Shown piece after piece: positions 57,350-64,000 of a stretch of DNA of 64,000 nucleotides. Numbering within the stretch: position 1 is the first letter of the stretch; each line of letters opens with the position of its first letter. Both the position numbers and the translations under genes were made by a program. The notes under the pieces are model-generated. The model searched no databases. It had not been told where the DNA came from and saw only the letters and a list, made by a program, of their open reading frames with translations. Location of the stretch: NCBI RefSeq assembly GCF_000146675.1, contig NZ_GL397214.1:49101-113100 (forward strand), written 5' to 3'. The DNA is from Hoylesella marshii DSM 16973 = JCM 13450 (lineage in GTDB: Bacteria; Bacteroidota; Bacteroidia; Bacteroidales; Bacteroidaceae).

Positions 57350-58066
57350 TTATTCGGATGGAAGTAATTGGTCTAAGCAGGTTATTACTCGGTCGGGCAC
57401 GCGCTCGTCGTAGCTTTCTTTATTCCAACCTTCGCCTTTCAGCCAAACTGTTTGGCATCCTACTCTCTGCGCGGGCAGAATGTCTTTGTAGAAACTGTCG
57501 CCTACCATCACCACCTCTTCGGGCTTCAACCCCAAGGTTTCCACACCGAGCGAGAAGAGGCGCAGGTCGGGTTTCCGATAGCCGACCACAGCTGATTCTA
57601 TTACGCCCATAAAGAGTTCGTCGAGCCCGAATTCCTTTAACACTGCGTTGATATTGCCGTAGAAATTGCTGACCAGCACCATGGGATACCGCGCATGTAG
57701 CGTCGTCAATACTTGTTTGCTGTGCGCCACCGTGGTTTCTACTTTCTGATACAGGTCATTCCATACGGCGAGATGTTTGGCGCGAAACTCTGCCTCGTCT
57801 GCGTCCCACGCACCGGAGGTCATAAGGTGTTCCATTTCTATGCGTATCTTCACCTCCAAGGTCTTGCGAAACGTATCGCTTGGACGTATGAGGGGGGATT
57901 GGCTTAATGTCTTTTCAGCAAACACGTATGCTGCTCTGAACTGCGCTTCGCTCACATTTACGCCCTGTCTCTGGTAAGCATGCCAGAGCATTTTCCCCCA
58001 ATGACAGCCTGCGGTATCAATCGTGCCGCCGTAGTCGAAGATGTATCCTTTGATTGTTTTTCCCAT
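57350..58066 (-). CDS. HAD-family phosphatase of inositol-lipid cluster
   Basis: 238 residues. HAD motif I is FDYGGTID, so the first Asp nucleophile is present but the second, general-acid Asp of D-x-D is Gly. Motif II is LVSN, motif III the Lys of YRKPD, motif IV VGDSFYKD. From synteny with Bacteroides this would be the phosphatidylinositol-phosphate phosphatase that removes the phosphate to give phosphatidylinositol. It lies 22 nt after the CDP-alcohol transferase gene. Confidence 0.82.
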   Translation of the reverse strand: MGKTIKGYIFDYGGTIDTAGCHWGKMLWHAYQRQGVNVSEAQFRAAYVFAEKTLSQSPLIRPSDTFRKTLEVKIRIEMEHLMTSGAWDADEAEFRAKHLAVWNDLYQKVETTVAHSKQVLTTLHARYPMVLVSNFYGNINAVLKEFGLDELFMGVIESAVVGYRKPDLRLFSLGVETLGLKPEEVVMVGDSFYKDILPAQRVGCQTVWLKGEGWNKESYDERVPDRVITCLDQLLPSE

Positions 58067-58088
58067 TTTATGTTTTGATTGTTATAGG

Positions 58089-59021
58089 TCAGAGTGTTTT
58101 CGCAATATCGACACACAAATCCTCATGGCACTTGTGCATGTAGATGTATAGACAACTCATTACCGTTATTTCGATGAAGAGATATACCCACGGACAGTTG
58201 AGTAGGCAGGTGACATAGATGCATACTGCTCTGGTATTGAATGTAAGGATGTTGGTATATTTCATCAGGGGTCTGCTGCCGTTTAAGAATTGTTCTCTCA
58301 CGTGCGGAGGTATGGCGGCAGACGTCCCGAATTGTTCTTTCAATAGCGCAAATAAGCGTTGGAATGCGGGGGTGCGCCGCTCTTGACTTTTACAATAACA
58401 GGCATAGTTATAATGAAAGGCTTTCGCCCAAAAGTTTCCTTTTCCGGATAACGACTTGTAGATAGAATGTTGCTCTGCGTAACTGTCTAATTCACTGCCG
58501 GCCTCTCCTTTTAAGAAGAACAGATGTATCTGCCGGTAGTAATCGCTCAGTGAACTCTGGGGTGAATGACAGAGAAAACCGGCGATGGCAGCGAGCATCC
58601 ATATCCATATTCCCCAATTCGTGTGTGTATAAGGCATTGGTTGATGTTGCAACCGCAAACAGATGGCTAAATAGATGCAGAAGAACCATACGTCGCCTGC
58701 AAAACCATCGAGAATGCGTCCCCAAAGGGTTTTCTTTCCCGTCATGCGCGCTAATTGTCCGTCCGTAGAGTCACAGAAGTTGGCCAGCATGAGAAGCACT
58801 ATGCCACCGAGATTGTGGCAAAGGTCGGTGAAGTAAAACATATAGCCTGCTCCCATGCCAAAAAACATTGATAAGATGGTAACGGCATTAGGGTGTACAC
58901 CGAGCTTCTTCCACATGAATGCGAAAACAAGTCCGATGGGACGCGTGAAGTACACGTCGAGCCATTCTTCCGTATCATTCGATTTAAAAGAGGTCTGTAA
59001 TAGCTCTTTGAATTGATTCAT
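58089..59021 (-). CDS. CDP-alcohol phosphatidyltransferase (probable PI-phosphate synthase)
   Basis: 310 residues from ATG 59021 (MNQFKELLQTSF), overlapping the upstream gene by 38 nt; the much longer frame is a shadow of that gene. Several transmembrane helices. The family motif reads DSTDGQLARMTG then G-RIL-D-GFAG-D: the D-x2-D-G-x2-A-R-x8-G-x3-D part is intact, but the last Asp comes after four residues instead of three. It should join CDP-diacylglycerol (or a ceramide-type CDP-lipid) to inositol phosphate in the inner membrane. Confidence 0.88.
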   Translation of the reverse strand: MNQFKELLQTSFKSNDTEEWLDVYFTRPIGLVFAFMWKKLGVHPNAVTILSMFFGMGAGYMFYFTDLCHNLGGIVLLMLANFCDSTDGQLARMTGKKTLWGRILDGFAGDVWFFCIYLAICLRLQHQPMPYTHTNWGIWIWMLAAIAGFLCHSPQSSLSDYYRQIHLFFLKGEAGSELDSYAEQHSIYKSLSGKGNFWAKAFHYNYACYCKSQERRTPAFQRLFALLKEQFGTSAAIPPHVREQFLNGSRPLMKYTNILTFNTRAVCIYVTCLLNCPWVYLFIEITVMSCLYIYMHKCHEDLCVDIAKTL

Positions 59022-59829
59022 TGTCTTGTTTCTTTCGTCTTTCCCAATCGGCCTGCACTTTATTTGCAATGGCCTCGGCCGCCTCTTCCCTGCATCGTGA
59101 AAAACTTGGCCAGTCGTTAAAATCAATGATGCTGTATGTACCGTCTGACGCAACAATACAGTCGCCGCCGTAAACCTCGGTGTGCAGCAGGCCGGCCAGC
59201 CTTTCGGCGTCGCACTGCAAACGTTCGACGGAGAAAGCGTAGTGCAGGGGAACACCGTTGCGTGCTTCATTGCCGAATTTAGAGATACCATCGTCGCCCG
59301 GATAGAAGCAACGAAAGAATGCTGTTTTCCGCACACCGTAGAATTTCACCACATCTCCTTGTATATTCGCACTGACCACCATATCTGTTATGCCGCGGTT
59401 CCGAAAAGCCGATTTTGCCTGAGCAAGTTCTTTGTCGTTACGGCAGTACACCACATCGTCTCGGGTCTGCGCCGAGGTATCTCCCCGCTTCAACCAATAG
59501 CCATGCGTTCCTGTCGTAGGTGGCATCGGAACACCATGGCTCCGCATTATTTTATCGACATGGCTACGCTGACAGGCCTCCACACCATAACCGCTGTTTA
59601 CAACCAACACACCCTCGGTTTCTTTGTCTTTCAACCATTTCACCGTGAGCGGCTGCCTGCCCATCGACAAGATGATGTTCGCAGCGAAGTCATCGTCCAC
59701 TTCGGTCTCGTTCACCATTCGTTTCTCCCCCTCCATGCGTTCCATAACGGCTTTCAGGATGGCCATGTCTTGCGCTTCCGACTGAGGGGAGTATTGCGGT
59801 GCGCGTGTGATACCGAGAATACGTGTCAT
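58984..59829 (-). CDS. ATP-grasp-like protein of inositol-lipid cluster
   Basis: 281 residues from ATG 59829 (MTRILGITRAPQYSPQSE), overlapping the upstream stop by 4 nt. No signal peptide. The C-terminal YGGDCIVASDGTYSIIDFNDWPSF has the D-x-N metal-binding end of ATP-grasp enzymes, and VDKIMRSHGVPMPPT resembles their nucleotide-binding lid region. ATP-grasp proteins form acid-amine or acid-thiol bonds. The substrate here is unknown. From memory, an uncharacterised protein sits at the same place in the Bacteroides inositol-lipid cluster. Confidence 0.7.
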   Translation of the reverse strand: MTRILGITRAPQYSPQSEAQDMAILKAVMERMEGEKRMVNETEVDDDFAANIILSMGRQPLTVKWLKDKETEGVLVVNSGYGVEACQRSHVDKIMRSHGVPMPPTTGTHGYWLKRGDTSAQTRDDVVYCRNDKELAQAKSAFRNRGITDMVVSANIQGDVVKFYGVRKTAFFRCFYPGDDGISKFGNEARNGVPLHYAFSVERLQCDAERLAGLLHTEVYGGDCIVASDGTYSIIDFNDWPSFSRCREEAAEAIANKVQADWERRKKQDNESIQRAITDLF

Positions 59830-60548
59830 GTGGTCAAAAACGTTTTGGCCTTGGGTATGTCGGCCGCATGGTCTATATCTAATATCTTCGAAAAAGGGTA
59901 TGCTTTCAGCTTCCGTCCGTCGGCCACAAGGGCACGTTGGAAATTTCGCATACGATTCTCGCCCCTTTCCACACACGCACGCAACGTTTGCAGCACACCG
60001 GGGGTAAACCCGTAGATACCACCCGAGATAAAACGGCAGTCGTGAGGTTCGTCATAGAATCCCGTGATATTCATGTCGGCATCCGTACCTACATAGAGTG
60101 GACTTTCGTCGTCGATGTAATCGGTTACGCCCATCACGCCTTCTGCATTGCCATTGTTCGCAAGGCCGGAGAAATATTCCACGTAACGGGCGAACTCATT
60201 TTCGTGAAATACCGTGTCTACGGTAGTCAGGCAAAAGGGTTCATTATCAAGATACTTACTTAACTCAAACAAGCTATGCATGGAGCTTTGCGTACTCTTA
60301 ACGATAAATCTTAAGGGAATGGGGCGTCCCTGTAAGCCATTGTTTTGTATATCCGTAAGATGCTGCCCTGTGAGGGCTGTCCGGTCATTACAAATGACAA
60401 TCATTTCATGAGCGTCATTATCGGCGAAGATGCGCAGAAGTCTGTCTATCAACATTTCGCCATTTACATTTACCAAAGGCTTGGGTACCGTAATGCCCTC
60501 TTGAGAGAGGCGCGAACCCTCGCCGGCAGCTATCACGGCATATTTCAT
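59826..60548 (-). CDS. Sugar-phosphate-type nucleotidyltransferase of inositol-lipid cluster
   Basis: 240 residues. N-terminal AAGEGSRLSQEGITVPKPLV is the nucleotide-binding signature of NTP transferases; the metal-binding Asp is in LTTVDTVF. In inositol pathways such enzymes can activate inositol-1-phosphate with CTP; whether this one uses inositol phosphate, glycerol phosphate or a sugar phosphate is open. First gene of the cluster, promoter at 60570. Confidence 0.82.
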   Translation of the reverse strand: MKYAVIAAGEGSRLSQEGITVPKPLVNVNGEMLIDRLLRIFADNDAHEMIVICNDRTALTGQHLTDIQNNGLQGRPIPLRFIVKSTQSSMHSLFELSKYLDNEPFCLTTVDTVFHENEFARYVEYFSGLANNGNAEGVMGVTDYIDDESPLYVGTDADMNITGFYDEPHDCRFISGGIYGFTPGVLQTLRACVERGENRMRNFQRALVADGRKLKAYPFSKILDIDHAADIPKAKTFLTT

Positions 60549-60569
60549 TTGCGTTCGATTATATACTTC

Positions 60570-60578
60570 GCAAAGGTA
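60570..60578 (-). promoter_or_regulatory. Minus-7 box of inositol-lipid cluster
   Basis: TACCTTTGC on the minus strand, perfect match; start near 60563, leader about 15 nt. It probably drives at least the four genes down to the HAD phosphatase. Confidence 0.7.
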
Positions 60579-60660
60579 CGAATTTATATTTGAATGCGCG
60601 AAAACTTCTATTTTATTTTAATTCTACCATCATCAGCGAAATGACTACAAAGCGACTGAT

Positions 60661-60870
60661 TAAATCAGGCTCCCAGAGTGTCGAACGGTGCCGGCAGAGA
60701 CTAAATCCGGACTCCCGGAGCGCCGAGCAGTGCCGGCAGAGACTAAATCGGGCTTCCGGAGTGCCGAACGGTGTCGGCAGAGACTAAATCGGGCTCCTGG
60801 AGCGCCGAACAGTGTCGGCAGAGACTAAATCCGGACTCCCGGAGTGCCGAACAGTGCCGGCAGAGGCTCT
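60661..60870. repeat. Tandem array, 41-42-bp period, five units (family A, inverted)
   Basis: TAAATC starts at 60661, 60702, 60744, 60785 and 60826. Units are the reverse complement of the 1801-2050 array (GCCGAACGGTG-t-CGGCAGAG core), so the same family occurs at two places about 59 kb apart. It lies past the 3-prime end of glyA. A frame running through it (RCRQRLN repeated) is an artefact. Confidence 0.93.
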
Positions 60871-60926
60871 GCCAAGTCCTTTAAGAAGTATGGAGTGCTC
60901 TTTTATGCCATATTCCCATAATGAAT

Positions 60927-60960
60927 GAACCCCAAAAGTTTGGTTTAACTTTCGGGGTTC
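60927..60960. terminator. Terminator hairpin after glyA
   Basis: GAACCCC-a-AAAGTT and AACTTT-c-GGGGTTC form a stem of 13 pairs with one mismatch over a 6-nt loop, 27 nt past the glyA stop on the minus strand. Confidence 0.7.
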
Positions 60961-60986
60961 ACTACAAACGGTATGGAGACCGAAGA

Positions 60987-62267
60987 TTAATAAGCGAAGA
61001 GAGGATAGTTCTTCATCTTCTCATTTACGCGTGTGCGAACGCTGGCAATCACTTTCTCATCTTCAGGATTGTTGAGTACCTCTTCAATCAGTTCTGCAAT
61101 AAGAATCATGAGGTCTTCCTTTGCACCGCGGGTGGTAATGGCGGCTGTACCGAGACGGATGCCCGAGGTCTGGAAAGCACTGCGGGTATCAAACGGCACC
61201 ATGTTCTTATTGACGGTGATGTCGGCAGCTACGAGGGCGTTTTCGGCTACCTTACCTGTCAGTTCGGGATATTTAGAGCGCAGGTCTACGAGCATAGAGT
61301 GGTTGTCGGTTCCACCGCTGACGATGCCAAAGCCGCGTTTCACCAGCTCGTCTGCCAATACGGCAGCATTCTTCTTTACCTGCTTAGCCCACTCTTTGAA
61401 CTCCGGTTGTAATGCCTCCTCAAAGGCTACTGCCTTGGCTGCGATGACATGCTCCAATGGACCGCCTTGAATACCGGGGAACACGGCACTGTCGAGCAAT
61501 TGGCTCATCATCTTTACTACGCCTTTGGGTGTCTTCTTGCCCCATGGATTCTCAAAGTCCTGTCCCATGAGGATGATACCGCCGCGCGGACCGCGTAGCG
61601 TCTTGTGGGTTGTAGAGGTAACCACGTGGGCATATTTCACGGGGTTTTCGAGCAATCCGGCTGCAATCAGGCCGGCGGGGTGTGCCATATCTACCATGAA
61701 GATAGCACCCACTTCGTCAGCTATCTTGCGAATACGTGCATAATCCCACTCGCGACTGTAAGCCGAACCACCGGCAACAATGAGTTTAGGCTTGTGCTCG
61801 CGGGCCAATTGTTCCATCTCATCATAGTCTACACGACCTGTTTCTTTTTTCAAATTATAGCCTACCGGCTTGTAAAGAATGCCGGATGTATTGACTGCGG
61901 AACCATGAGAGAGGTGGCCGCCGTGGTCGAGGTTAAGTCCCATAAACGTGTCTCCGGGATTGAGACAAGCCAAAAATACGGCGGCATTGGCTTGTGCTCC
62001 GGAGTGAGGTTGCACATTGGCATACACAGCACCAAAGAGTTTCTTCACGCGTTCACGCGCCAAATCCTCTACTTGGTCTACCACTTGGCAGCCGCCATAG
62101 TAACGTTTTCCGGGCAGTCCTTCTGCATACTTGTTGGTGAGATAGGAGCCCATGGCTGCCATTACCTCGTCACTTACGAAGTTCTCTGATGCGATGAGCT
62201 CAATTCCTTTGAGCTGTCTCTGATGTTCTTTTTCGATAAGATCGAAAATAACCTGATCTTTTTTCAT
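60987..62267 (-). CDS. glyA: Serine hydroxymethyltransferase
   Basis: 426 residues. PLP enzyme converting serine and tetrahydrofolate to glycine and methylene-THF. The PLP lysine is in [16 protein letters not shown]; other family segments are [20 protein letters not shown] and [11 protein letters not shown]. It follows pyrI by 17 nt, so it is probably co-transcribed with pyrBI. Confidence 0.98.
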   Translation of the reverse strand: MKKDQVIFDLIEKEHQRQLKGIELIASENFVSDEVMAAMGSYLTNKYAEGLPGKRYYGGCQVVDQVEDLARERVKKLFGAVYANVQPHSGAQANAAVFLACLNPGDTFMGLNLDHGGHLSHGSAVNTSGILYKPVGYNLKKETGRVDYDEMEQLAREHKPKLIVAGGSAYSREWDYARIRKIADEVGAIFMVDMAHPAGLIAAGLLENPVKYAHVVTSTTHKTLRGPRGGIILMGQDFENPWGKKTPKGVVKMMSQLLDSAVFPGIQGGPLEHVIAAKAVAFEEALQPEFKEWAKQVKKNAAVLADELVKRGFGIVSGGTDNHSMLVDLRSKYPELTGKVAENALVAADITVNKNMVPFDTRSAFQTSGIRLGTAAITTRGAKEDLMILIAELIEEVLNNPEDEKVIASVRTRVNEKMKNYPLFAY

Positions 62268-62284
62268 GTTGTAGATGTTAGAAG

Positions 62285-62740
62285 TTATATTAATTGTACA
62301 TTGTTAATGTCTTGCTCTTTGTCGCAATAATGGCATTTCAGTGTGGTTTGCGTCTTGTTTATGACGTGGAATACGGTCTGCATGGGCTCGTTGTTCGTGA
62401 TGCACTTTGGATTGTTGCACTTCACGATACCTCTTATTTCATCAGGTGTTTCTACCGTCTTCTTTTCAATCACTTCGTAGTCCTTGATGATATTGAGAAC
62501 GATTTTGGGCGCAACAACGGAAAGTTGCGATATTTCGACCGTCGTGAAATATTTGTTTTCCACTTTGATAATACCTTTCTTGCCTAATTTTTTAGAGGTG
62601 TAATTATTGCCAATGGTAATAGGAGTTTCTAAATTCTGTAATCCTAACAATGTGGCCACTTGATAAGTTTTCTCCGCTGGTATATGGTCTATGACCGTTC
62701 CGTTCTCTATAGCGGCAACGATTCTCTCTTTTTTACTCAT
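62285..62740 (-). CDS. pyrI: Aspartate carbamoyltransferase regulatory subunit
   Basis: 151 residues, normal length. The C-terminal zinc domain has four Cys, in [10 protein letters not shown] and KCHYCDKEQ, which contact the catalytic subunit. The N-terminal allosteric domain binds nucleotides in E. coli. Gene order pyrB-pyrI with a 14-nt gap supports a regulated ATCase holoenzyme. Confidence 0.97.
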   Translation of the reverse strand: MSKKERIVAAIENGTVIDHIPAEKTYQVATLLGLQNLETPITIGNNYTSKKLGKKGIIKVENKYFTTVEISQLSVVAPKIVLNIIKDYEVIEKKTVETPDEIRGIVKCNNPKCITNNEPMQTVFHVINKTQTTLKCHYCDKEQDINNVQLI

Positions 62741-62754
62741 CGCGTTTCTTTCGT

Positions 62755-63702
62755 TTAATCTATGATTGTCTTATCGTTTACCACCTCGTCATATCCGATA
62801 CCTAATACATAGCAGAAAATAGCTTCGCGAGCATACAATCCGTTTTGCGCCTGCTGTATGTAGTAAGCATGCGGATTCTCGTCTACGTCGTAGGCAATTT
62901 CATTGACGCGGGGTAGCGGATGCAAAATTTTCATATTCTCTTTCACATGGCCGAGCATGTCGTTTTTCAGGATATAGACGTTCTTCACGCGTTCGTATTC
63001 CATGAGATCCGAAAAGCGTTCTTTTTGAACACGCGTCATATAGATAATGTCAGCATCGGCAATCACTTTCTCATTGAATGCTGTATGCTCCTGAAATTTG
63101 ATACCATGTTCCTTGCAATACATCTTATATTCATTCGGCATTGCCAATTCTTTGGGAGCGATGAAGTGGAAAGTGGGTGAAAAATGGCGCATGGCGGTAA
63201 TCAACGAGTGTACGGTTCTTCCGTATTTAAGGTCTCCAACAAGGTAGATGTTGAGATTGTCGAGCGTTCCTTGCGTCTTGTAAATAGAGTATAAATCGAG
63301 TAAACACTGAGAGGGATGCATATGGGCACCGTCTCCTGCATTGATAATAGGCACGGGCGAGGTCTCAGCTGCATAGAGAGCTGCTCCTTCTATATAATGT
63401 CGCATGACAATGATATCGGCATAGTTGGATACCATTAAGATGGTGTCTTTCAGCGTTTCCCCTTTACTTACGCTGGAGACAGTGGCATCGGAGAAGCCGA
63501 TGACCCGTGCTCCGAGCCGATTGGCAGCTGTTTCAAAGCTGAGACGTGTGCGGGTAGAAGGTTCGAAAAATAAGGTAGCAACCACTTTACCTTTCAATAA
63601 TTCTCTGTTAGGATGTTTTTCAAACTCCTTTGCCAGCCTGAGAAGATAGAGTAAATTGTCTTTCGAAAGGTCTTCGATGGTAACAAAGTTATGTCTTTTC
63701 AT
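62755..63702 (-). CDS. pyrB: Aspartate carbamoyltransferase catalytic subunit
   Basis: 315 residues. Forms carbamoyl-aspartate in pyrimidine synthesis. The phosphate-binding [12 protein letters not shown] motif, [19 protein letters not shown] and HPLPRVNEI are present. A leader of about 85 nt precedes it if the 63794 box is used; I did not find a convincing attenuator in it. Confidence 0.98.
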   Translation of the reverse strand: MKRHNFVTIEDLSKDNLLYLLRLAKEFEKHPNRELLKGKVVATLFFEPSTRTRLSFETAANRLGARVIGFSDATVSSVSKGETLKDTILMVSNYADIIVMRHYIEGAALYAAETSPVPIINAGDGAHMHPSQCLLDLYSIYKTQGTLDNLNIYLVGDLKYGRTVHSLITAMRHFSPTFHFIAPKELAMPNEYKMYCKEHGIKFQEHTAFNEKVIADADIIYMTRVQKERFSDLMEYERVKNVYILKNDMLGHVKENMKILHPLPRVNEIAYDVDENPHAYYIQQAQNGLYAREAIFCYVLGIGYDEVVNDKTIID

Positions 63703-63786
63703 GCACCCCTTTTGTGTTAATTTAGATTCAGGGTGCTAAGGTAAGCATATTTTTTAATCTATTGGTCATAATTCCGAGAATTATTG

Positions 63787-63802
63787 TATTTTTGCAAAGA
63801 TA
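63787..63802. promoter_or_regulatory. Overlapping divergent minus-7 boxes of pyrB and penicillin-binding protein gene
   Basis: TATTTTTGCAAAGATA contains TATTTTTGC (plus, 63787-63795) and TATCTTTGC (minus, 63794-63802). Both match TAnnTTTG and share the central GC, so the two promoters physically overlap and should exclude each other. Confidence 0.65.
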
Positions 63803-63824
63803 ATTTACGATTTATCTCAGAATC

Positions 63825-64000
63825 ATGAGAAAGGTTTTTGTTCATTTCCTCTGGGGAACGCTTGTCACTGCTGTTTTAGTTGTACTTTTGGCATTTACAG
63901 CCATTTGGTTTGGTTGGATAGGTTACATGCCGCCTATCGAAGATTTACAAAACCCCATTGACCGCTACGCTACTCAAATCTATTCGGCTGACGGAAAGGT
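63825..64000 (+). CDS. Class A penicillin-binding protein, N-terminal fragment
   Basis: 58 codons to the window edge; the gene continues beyond. A single N-terminal transmembrane anchor (FLWGTLVTAVLVVLLAFTAIWFG) is followed by the M-P-P-I-E-D-L-Q-N-P and YSADGK segment typical of PBP1A-type glycosyltransferase/transpeptidases. It would polymerise and crosslink peptidoglycan on the periplasmic side of the inner membrane. Start ATG at 63825, about 23 nt after the predicted transcription start. Confidence 0.85.
   Translation, partial: MRKVFVHFLWGTLVTAVLVVLLAFTAIWFGWIGYMPPIEDLQNPIDRYATQIYSADGK

Noticed and set aside
58984-59976. Longer start for the ATP-grasp-like protein, and the 415-codon version of the CDP-alcohol transferase
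   Set aside because: The extensions lie entirely inside upstream genes; ATG starts at 59829 and 59021 give normal operon overlaps and family-like N-termini.
60590-60787. 65-codon ORF with RCRQRLN repeats
   Set aside because: It is a reading of the family A repeat; the same text appears on the opposite strand at 1934-2182.

Overview
The window looks like a chromosomal segment of a Bacteroidales bacterium, most likely Prevotella in the broad sense. The reasons are the recurrent TAnnTTTG minus-7 promoter boxes with few Shine-Dalgarno sites, BspA-like (Treponema-type) leucine-rich repeat proteins, a PorZ component of type IX secretion, OstA-like and DUF5686 outer-membrane families, a myo-inositol lipid gene cluster, and a MutL with the degraded nuclease motif I associate with Bacteroidetes. 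I saw no rRNA, tRNA, CRISPR array, IS element or prophage.

Layout. 1-2580: a secreted LRR protein, a coupled short acidic peptide, and 41-bp tandem repeats. 2580-10798 (minus): guaB, two parvulin-type chaperones, OstA-like LPS protein, a small membrane protein and mutL, largely joined by 4-nt overlaps. 11225-13085: GT9 glycosyltransferase and DUF4254. 13409-16060: acpP, fabF, rnc. 16208-22919 (minus): leuS, yitT, rdgB, porZ as one overlapping operon. 23181-24483: pspC, argR and two convergent micro-ORFs sharing a terminator. 24773-27411: acid phosphatase, VanX-family dipeptidase, THUMP-like methyltransferase. 27834-32312: a 1492-residue T9SS cargo. 32839-35417: a ThiD-like/AraC fusion followed by pdxS and pdxT. 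35640-37841 (minus): HU, a 29-residue mS38-like ribosomal protein, RNase G. 38460-41256: a second LRR protein plus acidic peptide. 41836-44143: mazG, a lipoprotein, RNase Z. 44233-48050: valS and a clostripain lipoprotein. 48195-50600: lepA and a Crp/Fnr regulator. 50757-55902: a lipoprotein, a FadL porin and a DUF5686 protein. 55886-60548: the inositol-lipid cluster. 60987-63702: pyrB, pyrI, glyA. 63825-end: the start of a class A penicillin-binding protein.

How the parts fit. Several sets concern the envelope: LPS transport, periplasmic folding, T9SS (PorZ and a cargo with a sorting domain), surface LRR proteins, and inositol phospholipid synthesis (inositol-phosphate synthase, nucleotidyltransferase, ATP-grasp-like protein, CDP-alcohol phosphotransferase, HAD phosphatase).

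The least explained signals are four. (1) Two LRR-protein/acidic-peptide modules share a 13-nt sequence at a 5-prime hairpin and are each followed by tandem repeats. (2) Intergenic tandem arrays of unrelated sequence keep one of two fixed periods, 22 bp or 41 bp. (3) A kinase-like domain that has lost its catalytic motif is fused to an AraC DNA-binding domain upstream of pdxST. (4) Two convergent micro-ORFs have their own consensus promoters. All coordinates, starts and hairpins were read by eye; no alignment or folding program was run.
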